A stretch of 64,000 bases of DNA from Pseudonocardia autotrophica (GTDB lineage Bacteria > Actinomycetota > Actinomycetes > Mycobacteriales > Pseudonocardiaceae), in the NCBI RefSeq assembly GCF_003945385.1, contig NZ_AP018920.1, positions 4,960,001 through 5,024,000 of the forward strand, written 5' to 3'. The notes beneath the pieces are model-generated. The model worked only from the letters and a program-made list of their open reading frames with translations, was not told where the DNA came from and searched no databases. Shown here one piece after another: positions 1 through 7,824 of the stretch (position 1 is its first letter; each line of letters opens with the position of its first letter). The position numbers and the translations under genes are program-made.

Positions 1-1
1 G

Positions 2-46
2 GATCTGAACCGGACCCGCAGCGCGCTCTGTCGCCGTCCTTCCTGA
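2..46 (+). CDS. Cysteine-type leader peptide, 5' end cut off by the window
   Basis: The first bases read in frame as DLNRTRSALCRRPS followed by TGA, 89 bases before the sulfite reductase start. This is the C-terminal half of the short actinobacterial leader peptides (usual core HVDLxRxxSALC) that precede sulfur-assimilation genes. The same core, DLxRxRSAL, recurs in the complete leader at 9956-10018. A TGT cysteine codon lies five codons before the stop, as expected if ribosome stalling on cysteine shortage controls the downstream genes. The start codon lies outside the window. Family assignment is from memory of the motif; the attenuation role is inference. Confidence 0.6.
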   Translation, partial: DLNRTRSALCRRPS

Positions 47-135
47 CGGCCCCCCGCATTTCCACCCCCGGGCCGCTCCGTGCCCGTCCCGGGCCGGGGT
101 GTGTCCGCGCCACCGACACTCGGAGCACCCACCAC

Positions 136-1803
136 ATGGCGCCCTCGAAGACTGCTCCCGGCCGCGCGCGCGGCCAGGGCCAGTGGAAGCTCGGCCACCG
201 CGAACCGCTCAACCCCAACGAGCGCAGCAAGCGCGACGACAACCCGCTCAACGTCCGCTCCCGGATCGAGAACATCTACGCCAAGCGCGGTTTCGACTCT
301 ATCGACCCCGCTGACCTGCGCGGACGTTTCCGCTGGTGGGGCCTCTACACCCAGCGGCGCCCCGGGATCGACGGCGGGCGGACCGCTGCGCTGGAGCCCG
401 AGGAGCTCGACGACTCGCACTTCATGATGCGGGTGCGGCTCGACGGCGGTGCGGTGTCGGTGGCCCAGTTGCGCGCCCTCGGTGAGGTGTCCCAGGACTA
501 CGGCCGGGACACCGCCGACGTCACCGACCGGGAGAACATCCAGTACCACTGGATCCGGGTCGAGGACGTTCCCGCGATCTGGGAGAAGCTCGAGGGTCTG
601 GGCATGCAGACCACCGAGGCCTGCGGTGACTGCCCGCGGGTGGTGCTCGGCTCGCCGGTGGCCGGTGTGGCCGCCGAGGAGGTGCTCGACCCGACCCCGG
701 CGATCGACGAGATCGTCCGCCGGTTCATCGGCGATCGGGAGCTCTCGAACCTGCCGCGCAAGTTCAAGTCCGCGATCTCCTGGCAGCAGGACGTCGCGCA
801 CGAGGTCAACGACATCGCCTTCGTCGGTGTCGAGCACCCCGAGCACGGCCCCGGTTTCGACCTGTGGGTCGGCGGCGGGCTCTCGACCAACCCGAAGATC
901 GCCCAGCGGCTCGGGGTGTGGGTGCCGCTCGACGAGGTGCCCGACGTGTGGCACGGCGTCGTGCAGGTGTTCCGGGACTACGGCTACCGCAGGCTGCGGC
1001 ACCGCGCCCGGATCAAGTTCCTGATCGCGGACTGGGGCGCGGAGAAGTTCCGGCAGATCCTGCAGGACGAGTACCTGGGCCGCCCACTGCTCGACGGACC
1101 AGCGCCGGCGATCCCGGAGCGCCCGATCGATCACGTCGGTGTGTACAAGCAGAAGGACGGCCGCAACTACGTCGGCGTCGCACCGCCGTCGGGGCGGGTG
1201 TCCGGCACGACGCTGGTCGCCGTCGCCGAGGCCGCCGAGCGGGCCGGCTCGGACCGGATCCGGTTCACCCCGTACCAGAAGATCGTCGTGCTGGACGTGG
1301 CCGACGAGAAGCTGGACGGGCTGATCGAGGACCTCAACCGGCTGGGGCTGCCCGCGCGACCCTCGACCTGGCGCCGGTCGACGATGGCCTGCACCGGCAT
1401 CGAGTTCTGCAAGCTGGCGATCGTCGAGACCAAGGAACGGGCGATCCGGCTGGTCGAGGAGCTGGAGAAGCGCCTCGCCGACGTCGTCCCGGACGTGCCG
1501 ATCTCGTTGCACCTCAACGGTTGCCCGAACGCCTGTGCGCGCACCCAGGTCGCCGACATCGGGTTGAAGGGCCAGATCGTCACCGACGCGGGAGGCAACC
1601 AGGTCGAGGGCTTCCAGGTGCATCTCGGCGGCGGGCTGGGCCTGGATGCCGGGTTCGGCCGGAAGCTGCGCGGGCTCAAGGTCACCAGCGCCGAGCTGGG
1701 CGACTACATCGAGCGCGTCGTCCGGAACTTCGCCGCGCAGCGCGCGGGCGACGAGCGGTTCGCGCAGTGGGTGCTGCGGGCCGACGAGAACGACCTGAAG
1801 TAG
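136..1803 (+). CDS. sirA: Ferredoxin-dependent sulfite reductase (nitrite/sulfite reductase family)
   Basis: Reduces sulfite to sulfide with six electrons from ferredoxin, the last reductive step before cysteine synthesis; cytoplasmic. The 555-residue protein matches the length of mycobacterial SirA. The siroheme/[4Fe-4S] ligands are visible as Cys419-x5-Cys425 (in ACTGIEFC) and Cys463-x3-Cys467 (in GCPNAC), after two ferredoxin-like half domains. The ATG at 136 has GGAG ten bases upstream. It is the first gene of a sulfur operon: zinc-ribbon protein, cysH, cysD and cysN follow with tiny gaps or overlaps. A nitrite reductase is the alternative reading, but the cysH-cysD-cysN context makes sulfite the likely substrate. 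Regulation through the upstream leader peptide is likely. Confidence 0.93.
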   Translation: MAPSKTAPGRARGQGQWKLGHREPLNPNERSKRDDNPLNVRSRIENIYAKRGFDSIDPADLRGRFRWWGLYTQRRPGIDGGRTAALEPEELDDSHFMMRVRLDGGAVSVAQLRALGEVSQDYGRDTADVTDRENIQYHWIRVEDVPAIWEKLEGLGMQTTEACGDCPRVVLGSPVAGVAAEEVLDPTPAIDEIVRRFIGDRELSNLPRKFKSAISWQQDVAHEVNDIAFVGVEHPEHGPGFDLWVGGGLSTNPKIAQRLGVWVPLDEVPDVWHGVVQVFRDYGYRRLRHRARIKFLIADWGAEKFRQILQDEYLGRPLLDGPAPAIPERPIDHVGVYKQKDGRNYVGVAPPSGRVSGTTLVAVAEAAERAGSDRIRFTPYQKIVVLDVADEKLDGLIEDLNRLGLPARPSTWRRSTMACTGIEFCKLAIVETKERAIRLVEELEKRLADVVPDVPISLHLNGCPNACARTQVADIGLKGQIVTDAGGNQVEGFQVHLGGGLGLDAGFGRKLRGLKVTSAELGDYIERVVRNFAAQRAGDERFAQWVLRADENDLK

Positions 1804-1810
1804 GCCGGCG

Positions 1811-1987
1811 ATGAGTGAGCGAGCTGCCCCGTTCTACTGCCCGTACTGCGGAGAGGAGGACCTCCGGCCCGCCGAGCGGTCCGAGAAGGTCCCCGGAGCC
1901 GCCTGGTGGTGCGCCGGATGCCTGCGCACGTTCGTCGTGCGTTTCGTCGGCATCGGCGTGCCCGAGACCTCAGGAGCGGAGTCATGA
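1811..1987 (+). CDS. 58-residue zinc-ribbon protein of the sulfur operon
   Basis: A small reading frame lying between sirA (7-base gap) and cysH. Its TGA overlaps the cysH ATG as ATGA, which implies translational coupling. The protein has two CxxC pairs, FYCPYCGE near residues 8-15 and WWCAGCLR near residues 32-39, the pattern of a structural zinc or iron-sulfur ribbon, followed by a short hydrophobic strand. Codon third positions are almost all G or C, as in its neighbours. I do not know its function. Its fixed place between the sulfite and APS reductases suggests a role in metal-cluster delivery or electron transfer, which is inference. Confidence 0.8.
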   Translation: MSERAAPFYCPYCGEEDLRPAERSEKVPGAAWWCAGCLRTFVVRFVGIGVPETSGAES

Positions 1988-2688
1988 GCGTTGCCCTGGA
2001 GACGGACCTGCGTGCGACCGCCGAGCGCGGCGCCGCGCAGCTGGGCCCGGACGCGACGGCCGAGCAGCTGCTCGGCTGGGCCGCCGAGACCTTCGGTGAT
2101 CGGCTGATCGTCGCGTCCAACATGCAGGACGCGGTGCTGGTCGACCTGGCGTACCGGGCGAAGCGCGACGTCGAGATCCTGTTCCTGGAGACCGGCTACC
2201 ACTTCGCCGAGACCATCGGCACCCGCGACGCCGTCGACTCGGTCTACCCGGAGCTGACGATCGTCGACGCGACCGCCGAGCAGTCCGTCGCCGAGCAGGA
2301 CGCCGAGTTCGGCAAGGACCTGTTCGCCCGCGAGCCGGACCGCTGCTGCGCGCTGCGCAAGGTGGCGCCGCTGCAGCGCACCCTCTCCGGCTACGACGCC
2401 TGGGTCACCGGGGTGCGCCGGGTGGAGGCGCCGACCCGGGCGGCCACCCCACTGATCACCTACGACGACAAGTTCGGCCTCGTCAAGATCAACCCGATCG
2501 CGGCGTGGACGGACGAGGAGATGGACGCCTACATCGCCACCCACGGCATCCTGGTGAACCCGCTGGTCGACGCCGGTTACCCGAGCATCGGCTGCGCTCC
2601 GTGCACCGCGAAGCCCGCCCCGGGTTCCGATCCCCGCTCCGGCCGCTGGTCGGGCCGGGCCAAGACCGAGTGCGGCCTGCATGGCTGA
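1984..2688 (+). CDS. cysH: Adenylyl-sulfate (APS) reductase
   Basis: Reduces adenylyl sulfate to sulfite with thioredoxin or a similar donor. The 234-residue protein shows the [4Fe-4S] ligands of the APS-type (assimilatory) enzyme: Cys121-Cys122 (DRCCALRK) and Cys204-x2-Cys207 (GCAPC). The C-terminal KTECGLHG carries the catalytic cysteine, Cys230. These four cluster cysteines are absent from classic PAPS reductases, so APS is the likely substrate, consistent with the absence of an APS kinase domain on the neighbouring CysN. The ATG at 1984 is chosen over an upstream in-frame start at 1906 because it overlaps the preceding stop (ATGA) and follows a GGAG ribosome site. Confidence 0.94.
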   Translation: MSVALETDLRATAERGAAQLGPDATAEQLLGWAAETFGDRLIVASNMQDAVLVDLAYRAKRDVEILFLETGYHFAETIGTRDAVDSVYPELTIVDATAEQSVAEQDAEFGKDLFAREPDRCCALRKVAPLQRTLSGYDAWVTGVRRVEAPTRAATPLITYDDKFGLVKINPIAAWTDEEMDAYIATHGILVNPLVDAGYPSIGCAPCTAKPAPGSDPRSGRWSGRAKTECGLHG

Positions 2689-2712
2689 CACGTACTCACG
2701 AGGGAGTTGGCT

Positions 2713-3627
2713 GTGACCACCGCTGTCACGAGCCCGAAGCTGGACGCGCTGGACGCGCTCGAATCGGAGGCGATCCACGTCTTCCGCGAGGTGGCCGGGG
2801 AGTTCGACCGGCCGGTGATCCTGTTCTCCGGCGGCAAGGACTCGACCCTGCTGGTGCACCTGGCGGTGAAGGCGTTCGCCCCGGCCCCGGTGCCGTTCCC
2901 GCTGCTGCACGTCGACACCGGCCACAACTATCCCGAGGTCATCGAGTTCCGGGACCGGATCGCCGCGACGCTGGGCCTGCGACTGGAGGTGGCCAGGGTC
3001 GAGGACTACCTCGCCGACGGACGCCTGGCCGAACGGGCCGACGGCACCCGCAACCCGTTGCAGACCCAGCCGCTGCTGGACGCGATCGCCGAGCACCGCT
3101 TCGACGCCGTGTTCGGCGGGGGCCGCCGGGACGAGGAGCGGGCCAGGGCCAAGGAACGCATCATGTCGCTGCGCGACGCGTTCGGCCGCTGGGATCCGCG
3201 CAAGCAGCGGCCCGAGCTGTGGAACCTCTACAACGGCAGGCACGCTCCCGGTGAGCACGTCCGCGTGTTCCCGATCTCGAACTGGACCGAGGTCGACGTC
3301 TGGCGCTACATCCGGCGCGAGGGGATCGAGCTGCCGCCGATCTACTTCGCCCACTCCCGGCCGGTGTTCCGCCGCGACGGTATGTGGCTGGCCGAGGGCC
3401 CGTGGGGCGGCCCGCGGGCCGGCGAGACGCTGGAGACCCGCACCGTCCGCTACCGCACCGTCGGCGACGGCTCCTGCACCGGCGCGGTCGAGTCGACCGC
3501 CTCCACGCTGGACGAGGTGATCGCGGAGGTGACCGCGTCCCGGCTCACCGAGCGGGGCGCCACCCGCGCCGACGACCGGCTCTCCGAGGCCGCCATGGAG
3601 GACCGCAAGAAGGAAGGCTACTTCTGA
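2713..3627 (+). CDS. cysD: Sulfate adenylyltransferase subunit 2 (ATP sulfurylase)
   Basis: Catalytic subunit of the heterodimeric ATP sulfurylase, which makes APS from sulfate and ATP. It carries the ATP-pyrophosphatase P-loop SGGKDST at residues 39-45 and the conserved FGGGRRDEERARAKER block, and is 304 residues, normal for CysD. The GTG at 2713 is preferred over the TTG at 2707 because AGGGAG ends at 2706, giving the GTG a six-base spacing and the TTG none. Its stop overlaps the cysN start as TGATG, so the two subunits are translated as a coupled pair. Confidence 0.94.
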   Translation: MTTAVTSPKLDALDALESEAIHVFREVAGEFDRPVILFSGGKDSTLLVHLAVKAFAPAPVPFPLLHVDTGHNYPEVIEFRDRIAATLGLRLEVARVEDYLADGRLAERADGTRNPLQTQPLLDAIAEHRFDAVFGGGRRDEERARAKERIMSLRDAFGRWDPRKQRPELWNLYNGRHAPGEHVRVFPISNWTEVDVWRYIRREGIELPPIYFAHSRPVFRRDGMWLAEGPWGGPRAGETLETRTVRYRTVGDGSCTGAVESTASTLDEVIAEVTASRLTERGATRADDRLSEAAMEDRKKEGYF

Positions 3628-4973
3628 TGGCCGGCACAGACTCGGCACAGCCGCGTGACCTCCTCCGGTTCGCGACCGCCGGCTCGGTGGACGACGGCAA
3701 GTCGACCCTGGTCGGGCGGCTGCTCTACGACACCAAGTCGGTGCTCGCCGACCAGATCGAGGCCGTCGAGCGCGCCTCGATCGACAAGGGACTCGCGACC
3801 CCGGACCTGTCGCTGCTGGTCGACGGCCTGCGGGCGGAACGCGAGCAGGGCATCACGATCGACGTCGCGTACCGCTACTTCGGCACCGCGACCCGCGAGT
3901 TCGTGCTCGCCGACACCCCGGGCCATGTGCAGTACACCCGTAACACCGTCACCGGGGCCTCCACCGCCGAGCTGGCCGTGTTGCTGGTCGACGCCCGCAA
4001 CGGCGTCGTCCCGCAGACCCGGCGGCATGCGGCGGTGCTCTCGCTGCTGCGCGTCCCGCGGCTCGTCCTGGCGATCAACAAGATCGACCTGATCGACTAC
4101 GACGAGGCCAAGATCGCCGACATCGAGCGCGAGTTCACCGAGCTCGCCCGCTCGCTCGGGTTCGGCGACGAGGCCGTGCAGGTGATCCCGCTGTCCGCGC
4201 TGGTCGGCGACAACGTCGCCGAACGCGGTGAACGCACGCCCTGGTACGAGGGGCCGACGCTGCTGGAGCACCTGGAGGCCGTCCCGGTGGAAGGGCCGGA
4301 CGCCGAGGCACCGTTCCGGCTGCCGGTGCAGTACGTGATCCGGCCCCGCAACGGTGCCGAGGCTCGCTCCGCCGACGCTTCGCTCGGGGACCTGCACGAC
4401 TACCGCGGCTATGCGGGCCAGGTCGCGTCCGGCACCGTGCGCCCCGGTGACGAGGTCGTCGTGCTGCCCGAGGGGCACCGCACGACGGTCTCCGAGGTAC
4501 GCACCGCGGACGGCCCGCTGGCCGCGGCCGGTGCCGGACTGTCGGTCACGGTGCTGCTCGCCGACGACATCGACGCCCCGCGCGGCGCGATGATCGCCGC
4601 CGCGGCCGATCCCCCGGAGATCACCACCGAGCTGGACGCCACGCTGTGCTGGCTCGCCGAGAAGCCGCTGACACCCGGCGCCCGGCTGCTGCTCAAGCAC
4701 GGCACCCGGACCACCCAGGTGATCGTCGGCGCGCTGGCGGCGCGCCTGGACACCGAGGCCGTCTCCTACACCGACGCCCCGGATCAGCTGGAGATCAACG
4801 ACATCGGACGGGTGTCGTTGCGGGTCGCCGATCCGCTGCCGGTCGACGCCTACGCCCGGGTCCGGACGACCGGTGGTTTCGTGCTGATCGACCCGCCGAC
4901 CGGCAACACGCTGGCCGCCGGCCTGGTCGGGGACCCGCTCGCCGCGGTGCCGGGCACCCGCCCGCAGGGCTGA
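3627..4973 (+). CDS. cysN: Sulfate adenylyltransferase subunit 1 (GTPase)
   Basis: GTPase subunit that drives the unfavourable ATP sulfurylase reaction of CysD. G1 is GSVDDGKST (residues 19-27), G3 DTPGH (96-100) and G4 NKID (151-154), followed by two EF-Tu-like beta-barrel domains. At 448 residues it lacks the C-terminal APS kinase domain found in mycobacterial CysNC fusions (about 610-620 residues). With the APS-type CysH this suggests that PAPS is not an intermediate in this operon. Start and cysD stop overlap as TGATG. It is the last gene of the tight operon; a 554-base gap follows. Confidence 0.93.
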   Translation: MAGTDSAQPRDLLRFATAGSVDDGKSTLVGRLLYDTKSVLADQIEAVERASIDKGLATPDLSLLVDGLRAEREQGITIDVAYRYFGTATREFVLADTPGHVQYTRNTVTGASTAELAVLLVDARNGVVPQTRRHAAVLSLLRVPRLVLAINKIDLIDYDEAKIADIEREFTELARSLGFGDEAVQVIPLSALVGDNVAERGERTPWYEGPTLLEHLEAVPVEGPDAEAPFRLPVQYVIRPRNGAEARSADASLGDLHDYRGYAGQVASGTVRPGDEVVVLPEGHRTTVSEVRTADGPLAAAGAGLSVTVLLADDIDAPRGAMIAAAADPPEITTELDATLCWLAEKPLTPGARLLLKHGTRTTQVIVGALAARLDTEAVSYTDAPDQLEINDIGRVSLRVADPLPVDAYARVRTTGGFVLIDPPTGNTLAAGLVGDPLAAVPGTRPQG

Positions 4974-4982
4974 GGCTCCGGC

Positions 4983-5040
4983 CCACCGGCCCGGTCACAC
5001 ACGGCCCGATCACACACACCGGCCCGGTCACGCACACCGC
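4983..5040. repeat. Short CA/GGCCCGG direct repeats after cysN
   Basis: Three imperfect copies of a unit like GGCCCGGTCACACAC lie directly behind the cysN stop codon. They begin the 554-base gap between cysN and the TauE gene. No terminator stem with a U-tract is evident. Their function is unknown; they may be simple minisatellite decay. Confidence 0.5.
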
Positions 5041-5165
5041 GTGGCCGGGCCGCGGTCGTTCCACGCCCGGCCGACACCGGCAGACCTGTCCGGACACCTC
5101 CCCGCCGGTTCCCACGCGGCGGACGACGACTTGTCCCGTCAGGTCACCCGATTCACCATGGAACG

Positions 5166-5291
5166 ATGCGCGACGACACCGCCCCGGCTCCGGCCCGGCC
5201 CGCTGTCGTCCACCTCCGGCCGGTCGATCTCGAACGGTTCTGGCCGTCGCGCCGGCTGGACGCCTTCGACGAGTTCTGTCGTCCCTGCTGA
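5166..5291 (+). CDS. Possible 41-residue peptide ending in FCRPC
   Basis: An ATG frame of 41 codons in the gap before the TauE gene, with about 36 of 41 codons ending in G or C, similar to real genes here. The peptide has a VDLERFW segment and ends FCRPC, so two of its last four codons are cysteine. It recalls, but does not clearly match, the cysteine leader peptides seen at 2-46 and 9956-10018. It is followed at once by a 21-base tandem repeat and then the sulfur transporter gene. No strong ribosome site precedes it. It may be a regulatory leader for the transporter, a tiny protein, or chance. Confidence 0.3.
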   Translation: MRDDTAPAPARPAVVHLRPVDLERFWPSRRLDAFDEFCRPC

Positions 5292-5298
5292 CCGACCC

Positions 5299-5424
5299 AC
5301 CGCGCCCCGCGCCCGATCCACTGCGCTCCGCGCCCGATCCACTGCGCCCCGCGCCAGGCCCACTGCGCCCCGCGCCTGATCCGCCGCGCTCCGCGCCCGG
5401 ACCGGTGCGCCCCGCGCCCGGCCG
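5299..5424. repeat. Six tandem 21-bp units
   Basis: Six consecutive 21-base units of the form ACTGCGCTCCGCGCCCGATCC begin at 5299, 5320, 5341, 5362, 5383 and 5404. The first two are nearly identical and the last two diverge. The array fills the space between the possible cysteine-rich peptide and the TauE ribosome site. Because 21 is a multiple of 3, all frames stay open and encode seven-residue repeats, which explains several spurious long frames here. Confidence 0.85.
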
Positions 5425-5527
5425 GTAGCGGCCCTGCGCCCTGCCGGTGGCACCCCGTGCCGCCGCCTGCGGCGTGCCCGCGCGCCCCCGTCCGACCCGC
5501 ACCGCTCCCACCAGAAGGACGTCATTC

Positions 5528-6430
5528 GTGCGCACGCTCATCGTCTTCGCGATCGTCGGCTTCGCCGCCCAACTCGTCGACGGCGCCCTCGGGATGGCCT
5601 ACGGCGTCACCTCGACCTCGCTGCTGCTGGTGGCCGGGATCAACCCGGCGACCGCCAGCGCGTCGGTGCATCTCGCCGAGGTGGGCACCACGCTCGCCTC
5701 CGGCGCCGCGCACTGGCGGTTCGGCAACGTCGACTGGCGGCTCGTCCTCAAGCTCGGTGTGCCGGGCGCGGTCGGCGCGTTCCTCGGCGCGACCGCACTG
5801 TCGGCGCTGTCCACCGAGAGCGCCGCGCCCTACATGGCCGGGGTGCTGCTGGCCCTGGGTGTCTACATCCTGCTGCGCTTCTCGATCCGGCCCCCGCAGG
5901 TCTCCGGCGCACGCCGGTCCCCGCACGGGGCTCGCTTCCTCTCCCCGCTCGGCGTGGTCGCCGGCTTCGTCGACGCCTCCGGAGGCGGCGGCTGGGGCCC
6001 GGTCGCGACACCGGCGCTGCTGGGCGCGGGCCGGACCGCGCCGCGCACCGTCGTCGGGTCCGTCGACACCTCGGAGTTCCTGGTCGCCGTCGCCGCCAGC
6101 CTCGGCTTCCTGATCGGGTTGGGGCACGAGGTGCTCGATCCCGCGACCATCGGCGGGCTGCTGGTCGGCGGCGTCCTCGCCGCTCCGCTGGCCGCCTGGT
6201 TGGTGACCAAGATTCCCGCGCCGGTGCTGGGCACCGCGGTCGGCGGAATCATCATCCTGACCAATTCCCGGGTCGTGCTGCGCACGTTCGAGGCGGGGAC
6301 CGCCGTCACGGTCGCCGTGTACGTGACGGTCGTGGCCCTGTGGATCGCCGCGATCTCGGTGGCCGTCACCCGGCTGCGCCGGGCCCGCGCCGAACAGGCC
6401 GAGCAGGAGCCGGTGGGTGCCGGCACCTGA
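5528..6430 (+). CDS. TauE/SafE family sulfite exporter / sulfur permease
   Basis: A 300-residue integral membrane protein of the TauE/SafE (DUF81) family, with about eight hydrophobic segments. The N-terminal GFAAQLVDGALGMAYG motif and the central SGGGGWGPV motif mark the two repeated halves. Family members move sulfite, sulfoacetate or related small sulfur anions across the cytoplasmic membrane. The GTG at 5528 is chosen because AGAAGGA sits eight bases upstream; in-frame starts further upstream lie inside the repeat zone. Its position after the sulfate-reduction genes and before YeiH suggests sulfur anion traffic. The direction of transport cannot be read from the sequence. Confidence 0.85.
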   Translation: MRTLIVFAIVGFAAQLVDGALGMAYGVTSTSLLLVAGINPATASASVHLAEVGTTLASGAAHWRFGNVDWRLVLKLGVPGAVGAFLGATALSALSTESAAPYMAGVLLALGVYILLRFSIRPPQVSGARRSPHGARFLSPLGVVAGFVDASGGGGWGPVATPALLGAGRTAPRTVVGSVDTSEFLVAVAASLGFLIGLGHEVLDPATIGGLLVGGVLAAPLAAWLVTKIPAPVLGTAVGGIIILTNSRVVLRTFEAGTAVTVAVYVTVVALWIAAISVAVTRLRRARAEQAEQEPVGAGT

Positions 6431-6482
6431 GCGGCCCACGGCCCTCCTCCCACGTCCCGAACCACTCCTGAAGGAAACCGCC

Positions 6483-6515
6483 GTGACCCGAACCGTCGCC
6501 GGAGACCGCCCGTGA
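6483..6515 (+). other. Ten-codon reading frame with strong ribosome site
   Basis: GTG at 6483 follows AAGGAAA by five bases and reads VTRTVAGDRP before TGA. That TGA overlaps the GTG of the next small gene as GTGA. It may be a translated mini-frame that feeds ribosomes into the 55-residue membrane peptide, or the original N-terminus of that peptide after a frameshift. Confidence 0.3.
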
Positions 6516-6679
6516 GCGCCCCCGGAACCCCCGCCGATCCCGACCCCGCCCGCTCCGCGGGCGACGTCCCCGCCCAACGGCGCCTGGCGCTCAACGAGGA
6601 CTGGGCTGCGACCGTCGTCGGCCTGCTGCTGCTGGTCCTGATCCTCAGCGGACTCTGGCCCGGGTGGCTGGTCCCGTGA
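6512..6679 (+). CDS. 55-residue single-helix membrane peptide upstream of YeiH
   Basis: A short GTG frame whose stop overlaps the next start as GTGA. After a polar, proline-rich head the peptide reads LNEDWAATVVG followed by a leucine-rich membrane helix and GLWPGWLVP. Some YeiH-family transporters begin with a similar LNEDW-plus-helix segment, so this looks like the transporter's first helix encoded separately, or an obligate small partner. Coupled translation with the transporter supports a joint function. The family comparison is from memory and was not searched. Confidence 0.6.
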   Translation: MSAPGTPADPDPARSAGDVPAQRRLALNEDWAATVVGLLLLVLILSGLWPGWLVP

Positions 6680-7779
6680 GCGACCGGCAGGCCACCACCG
6701 CCCCCCGCTCGGCGACCGCCTGGGCACTCGGCGGCGTCGCGGTCGTCGTCGTGATCGGGGCGCTCGTCCGGTTCCTGGAACAGGCCGTCCCGGAGGCAGC
6801 AGAGGGCACCGCGTGGGCCGAGATCGCCGAGGCGGTCGAGTATCCCGTCTACGCGATCCTGCTCGGCCTGCTCGGCAACGTCGTGCTGACCGTCACCGGG
6901 CTGCGCGAGCGGCTCTCCGGCGGGTTCCGCACCGAGTTCTTCATCAAGACCGGCCTGGTCCTGCTCGGCGCCTCGATCGACTTCTCGGTGATCGTGCGGG
7001 CCGCCGGTCCCGCGGTGCTGCAGGCGCTGGTGCTGATCACCGCGGTGTTCGGCTTCACCTGGTGGCTGGGCGGGCGGCTCGGGGTGGACGACAAGCTGCG
7101 GGCACTGCTCGCCTCGGCGGTGTCGATCTGCGGTGTGAGCGCCGCGATCGCGGCCGCCGGCGCGGTGCAGGCGAAGAAGGAGCAGCTCGCCTACACGGCC
7201 AGCCTGGTGATCCTGTTCGCGCTGCCCTCGATCTTCCTGCTGCCGGCCGCGGTGGACGTCCTCGGCCTCTCCCCCGCCGTCGCCGGCGCCTGGATCGGCG
7301 GCAACATCGACACCACCGCGGCGGTCAGCGCGGCCGGTGCGATCGTCGGTGAGGAGGCACTGCAGATCGCGACGATCGTCAAGACCACGCAGAACGCGCT
7401 GCTCGGGGTCGTCGCGGTCGCCCTGACCGCCTACTTCGCACTGAAGGTCGAGCGGACGGCGTCGGCTCGGCCCGGGATCAGGGACTTCTGGGAGCGGTTC
7501 CCGAAGTTCGTGCTCGGCTTCCTGGCCGCCTCGATCATCGCGACCGTCGTCATCGGCGTGATCGGCTCGGACGCGGCCAAGCCGTTGATCAGCGACGTCA
7601 ACGCGTTCCGGACGACGTTCCTGATCCTGGCGTTCGTCTCGATCGGGCTGGAGTTCCGGGTGGCCCCGCTGCGCGAGGCCGGATGGCGTCCGATCGGGGT
7701 GTTCGCCGCCGCCACCGGGGTCAACCTGGCGGTCGGCCTAGGGCTCGCCGTGCTGCTGTTCTCCGGCGTCACGCTCTGA
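6676..7779 (+). CDS. YeiH-family putative sulfate exporter (UPF0324)
   Basis: A 367-residue membrane protein of the YeiH/UPF0324 family with about ten hydrophobic helices. The conserved KTGLVLLGASIDF, SICGVSAAIAAAGAV and GAWIGGNIDTTAAVSAAG stretches are present. The family is annotated as putative sulfate exporters, but the substrate is not firmly known. The GTG at 6676 overlaps the stop of the small membrane peptide (GTGA). Together with the TauE gene 80 bases upstream of that pair it forms a transport extension of the sulfur operon. Confidence 0.82.
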   Translation: MSDRQATTAPRSATAWALGGVAVVVVIGALVRFLEQAVPEAAEGTAWAEIAEAVEYPVYAILLGLLGNVVLTVTGLRERLSGGFRTEFFIKTGLVLLGASIDFSVIVRAAGPAVLQALVLITAVFGFTWWLGGRLGVDDKLRALLASAVSICGVSAAIAAAGAVQAKKEQLAYTASLVILFALPSIFLLPAAVDVLGLSPAVAGAWIGGNIDTTAAVSAAGAIVGEEALQIATIVKTTQNALLGVVAVALTAYFALKVERTASARPGIRDFWERFPKFVLGFLAASIIATVVIGVIGSDAAKPLISDVNAFRTTFLILAFVSIGLEFRVAPLREAGWRPIGVFAAATGVNLAVGLGLAVLLFSGVTL

Positions 7780-7788
7780 CCGGACACC

Positions 7789-7819
7789 GGCCGCACCCGT
7801 CGCTACGACGGGTGCGGCC
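7789..7819. terminator. Bidirectional hairpin terminator between convergent genes
   Basis: A perfect 13-base inverted repeat, GGCCGCACCCGTC / GACGGGTGCGGCC, with a five-base loop (7802-7806). It lies between the YeiH gene and the convergent FAD/NAD(P)-binding gene. There is no long U-tract, as is usual in high-GC actinobacteria. Confidence 0.8.
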
Positions 7820-7824
7820 CCGCC

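Noticed and set aside
5299..5424. Long frames through the 21-bp array
   Set aside because: The unit length is a multiple of three, so frames stay open by repetition; composition is not protein-like.
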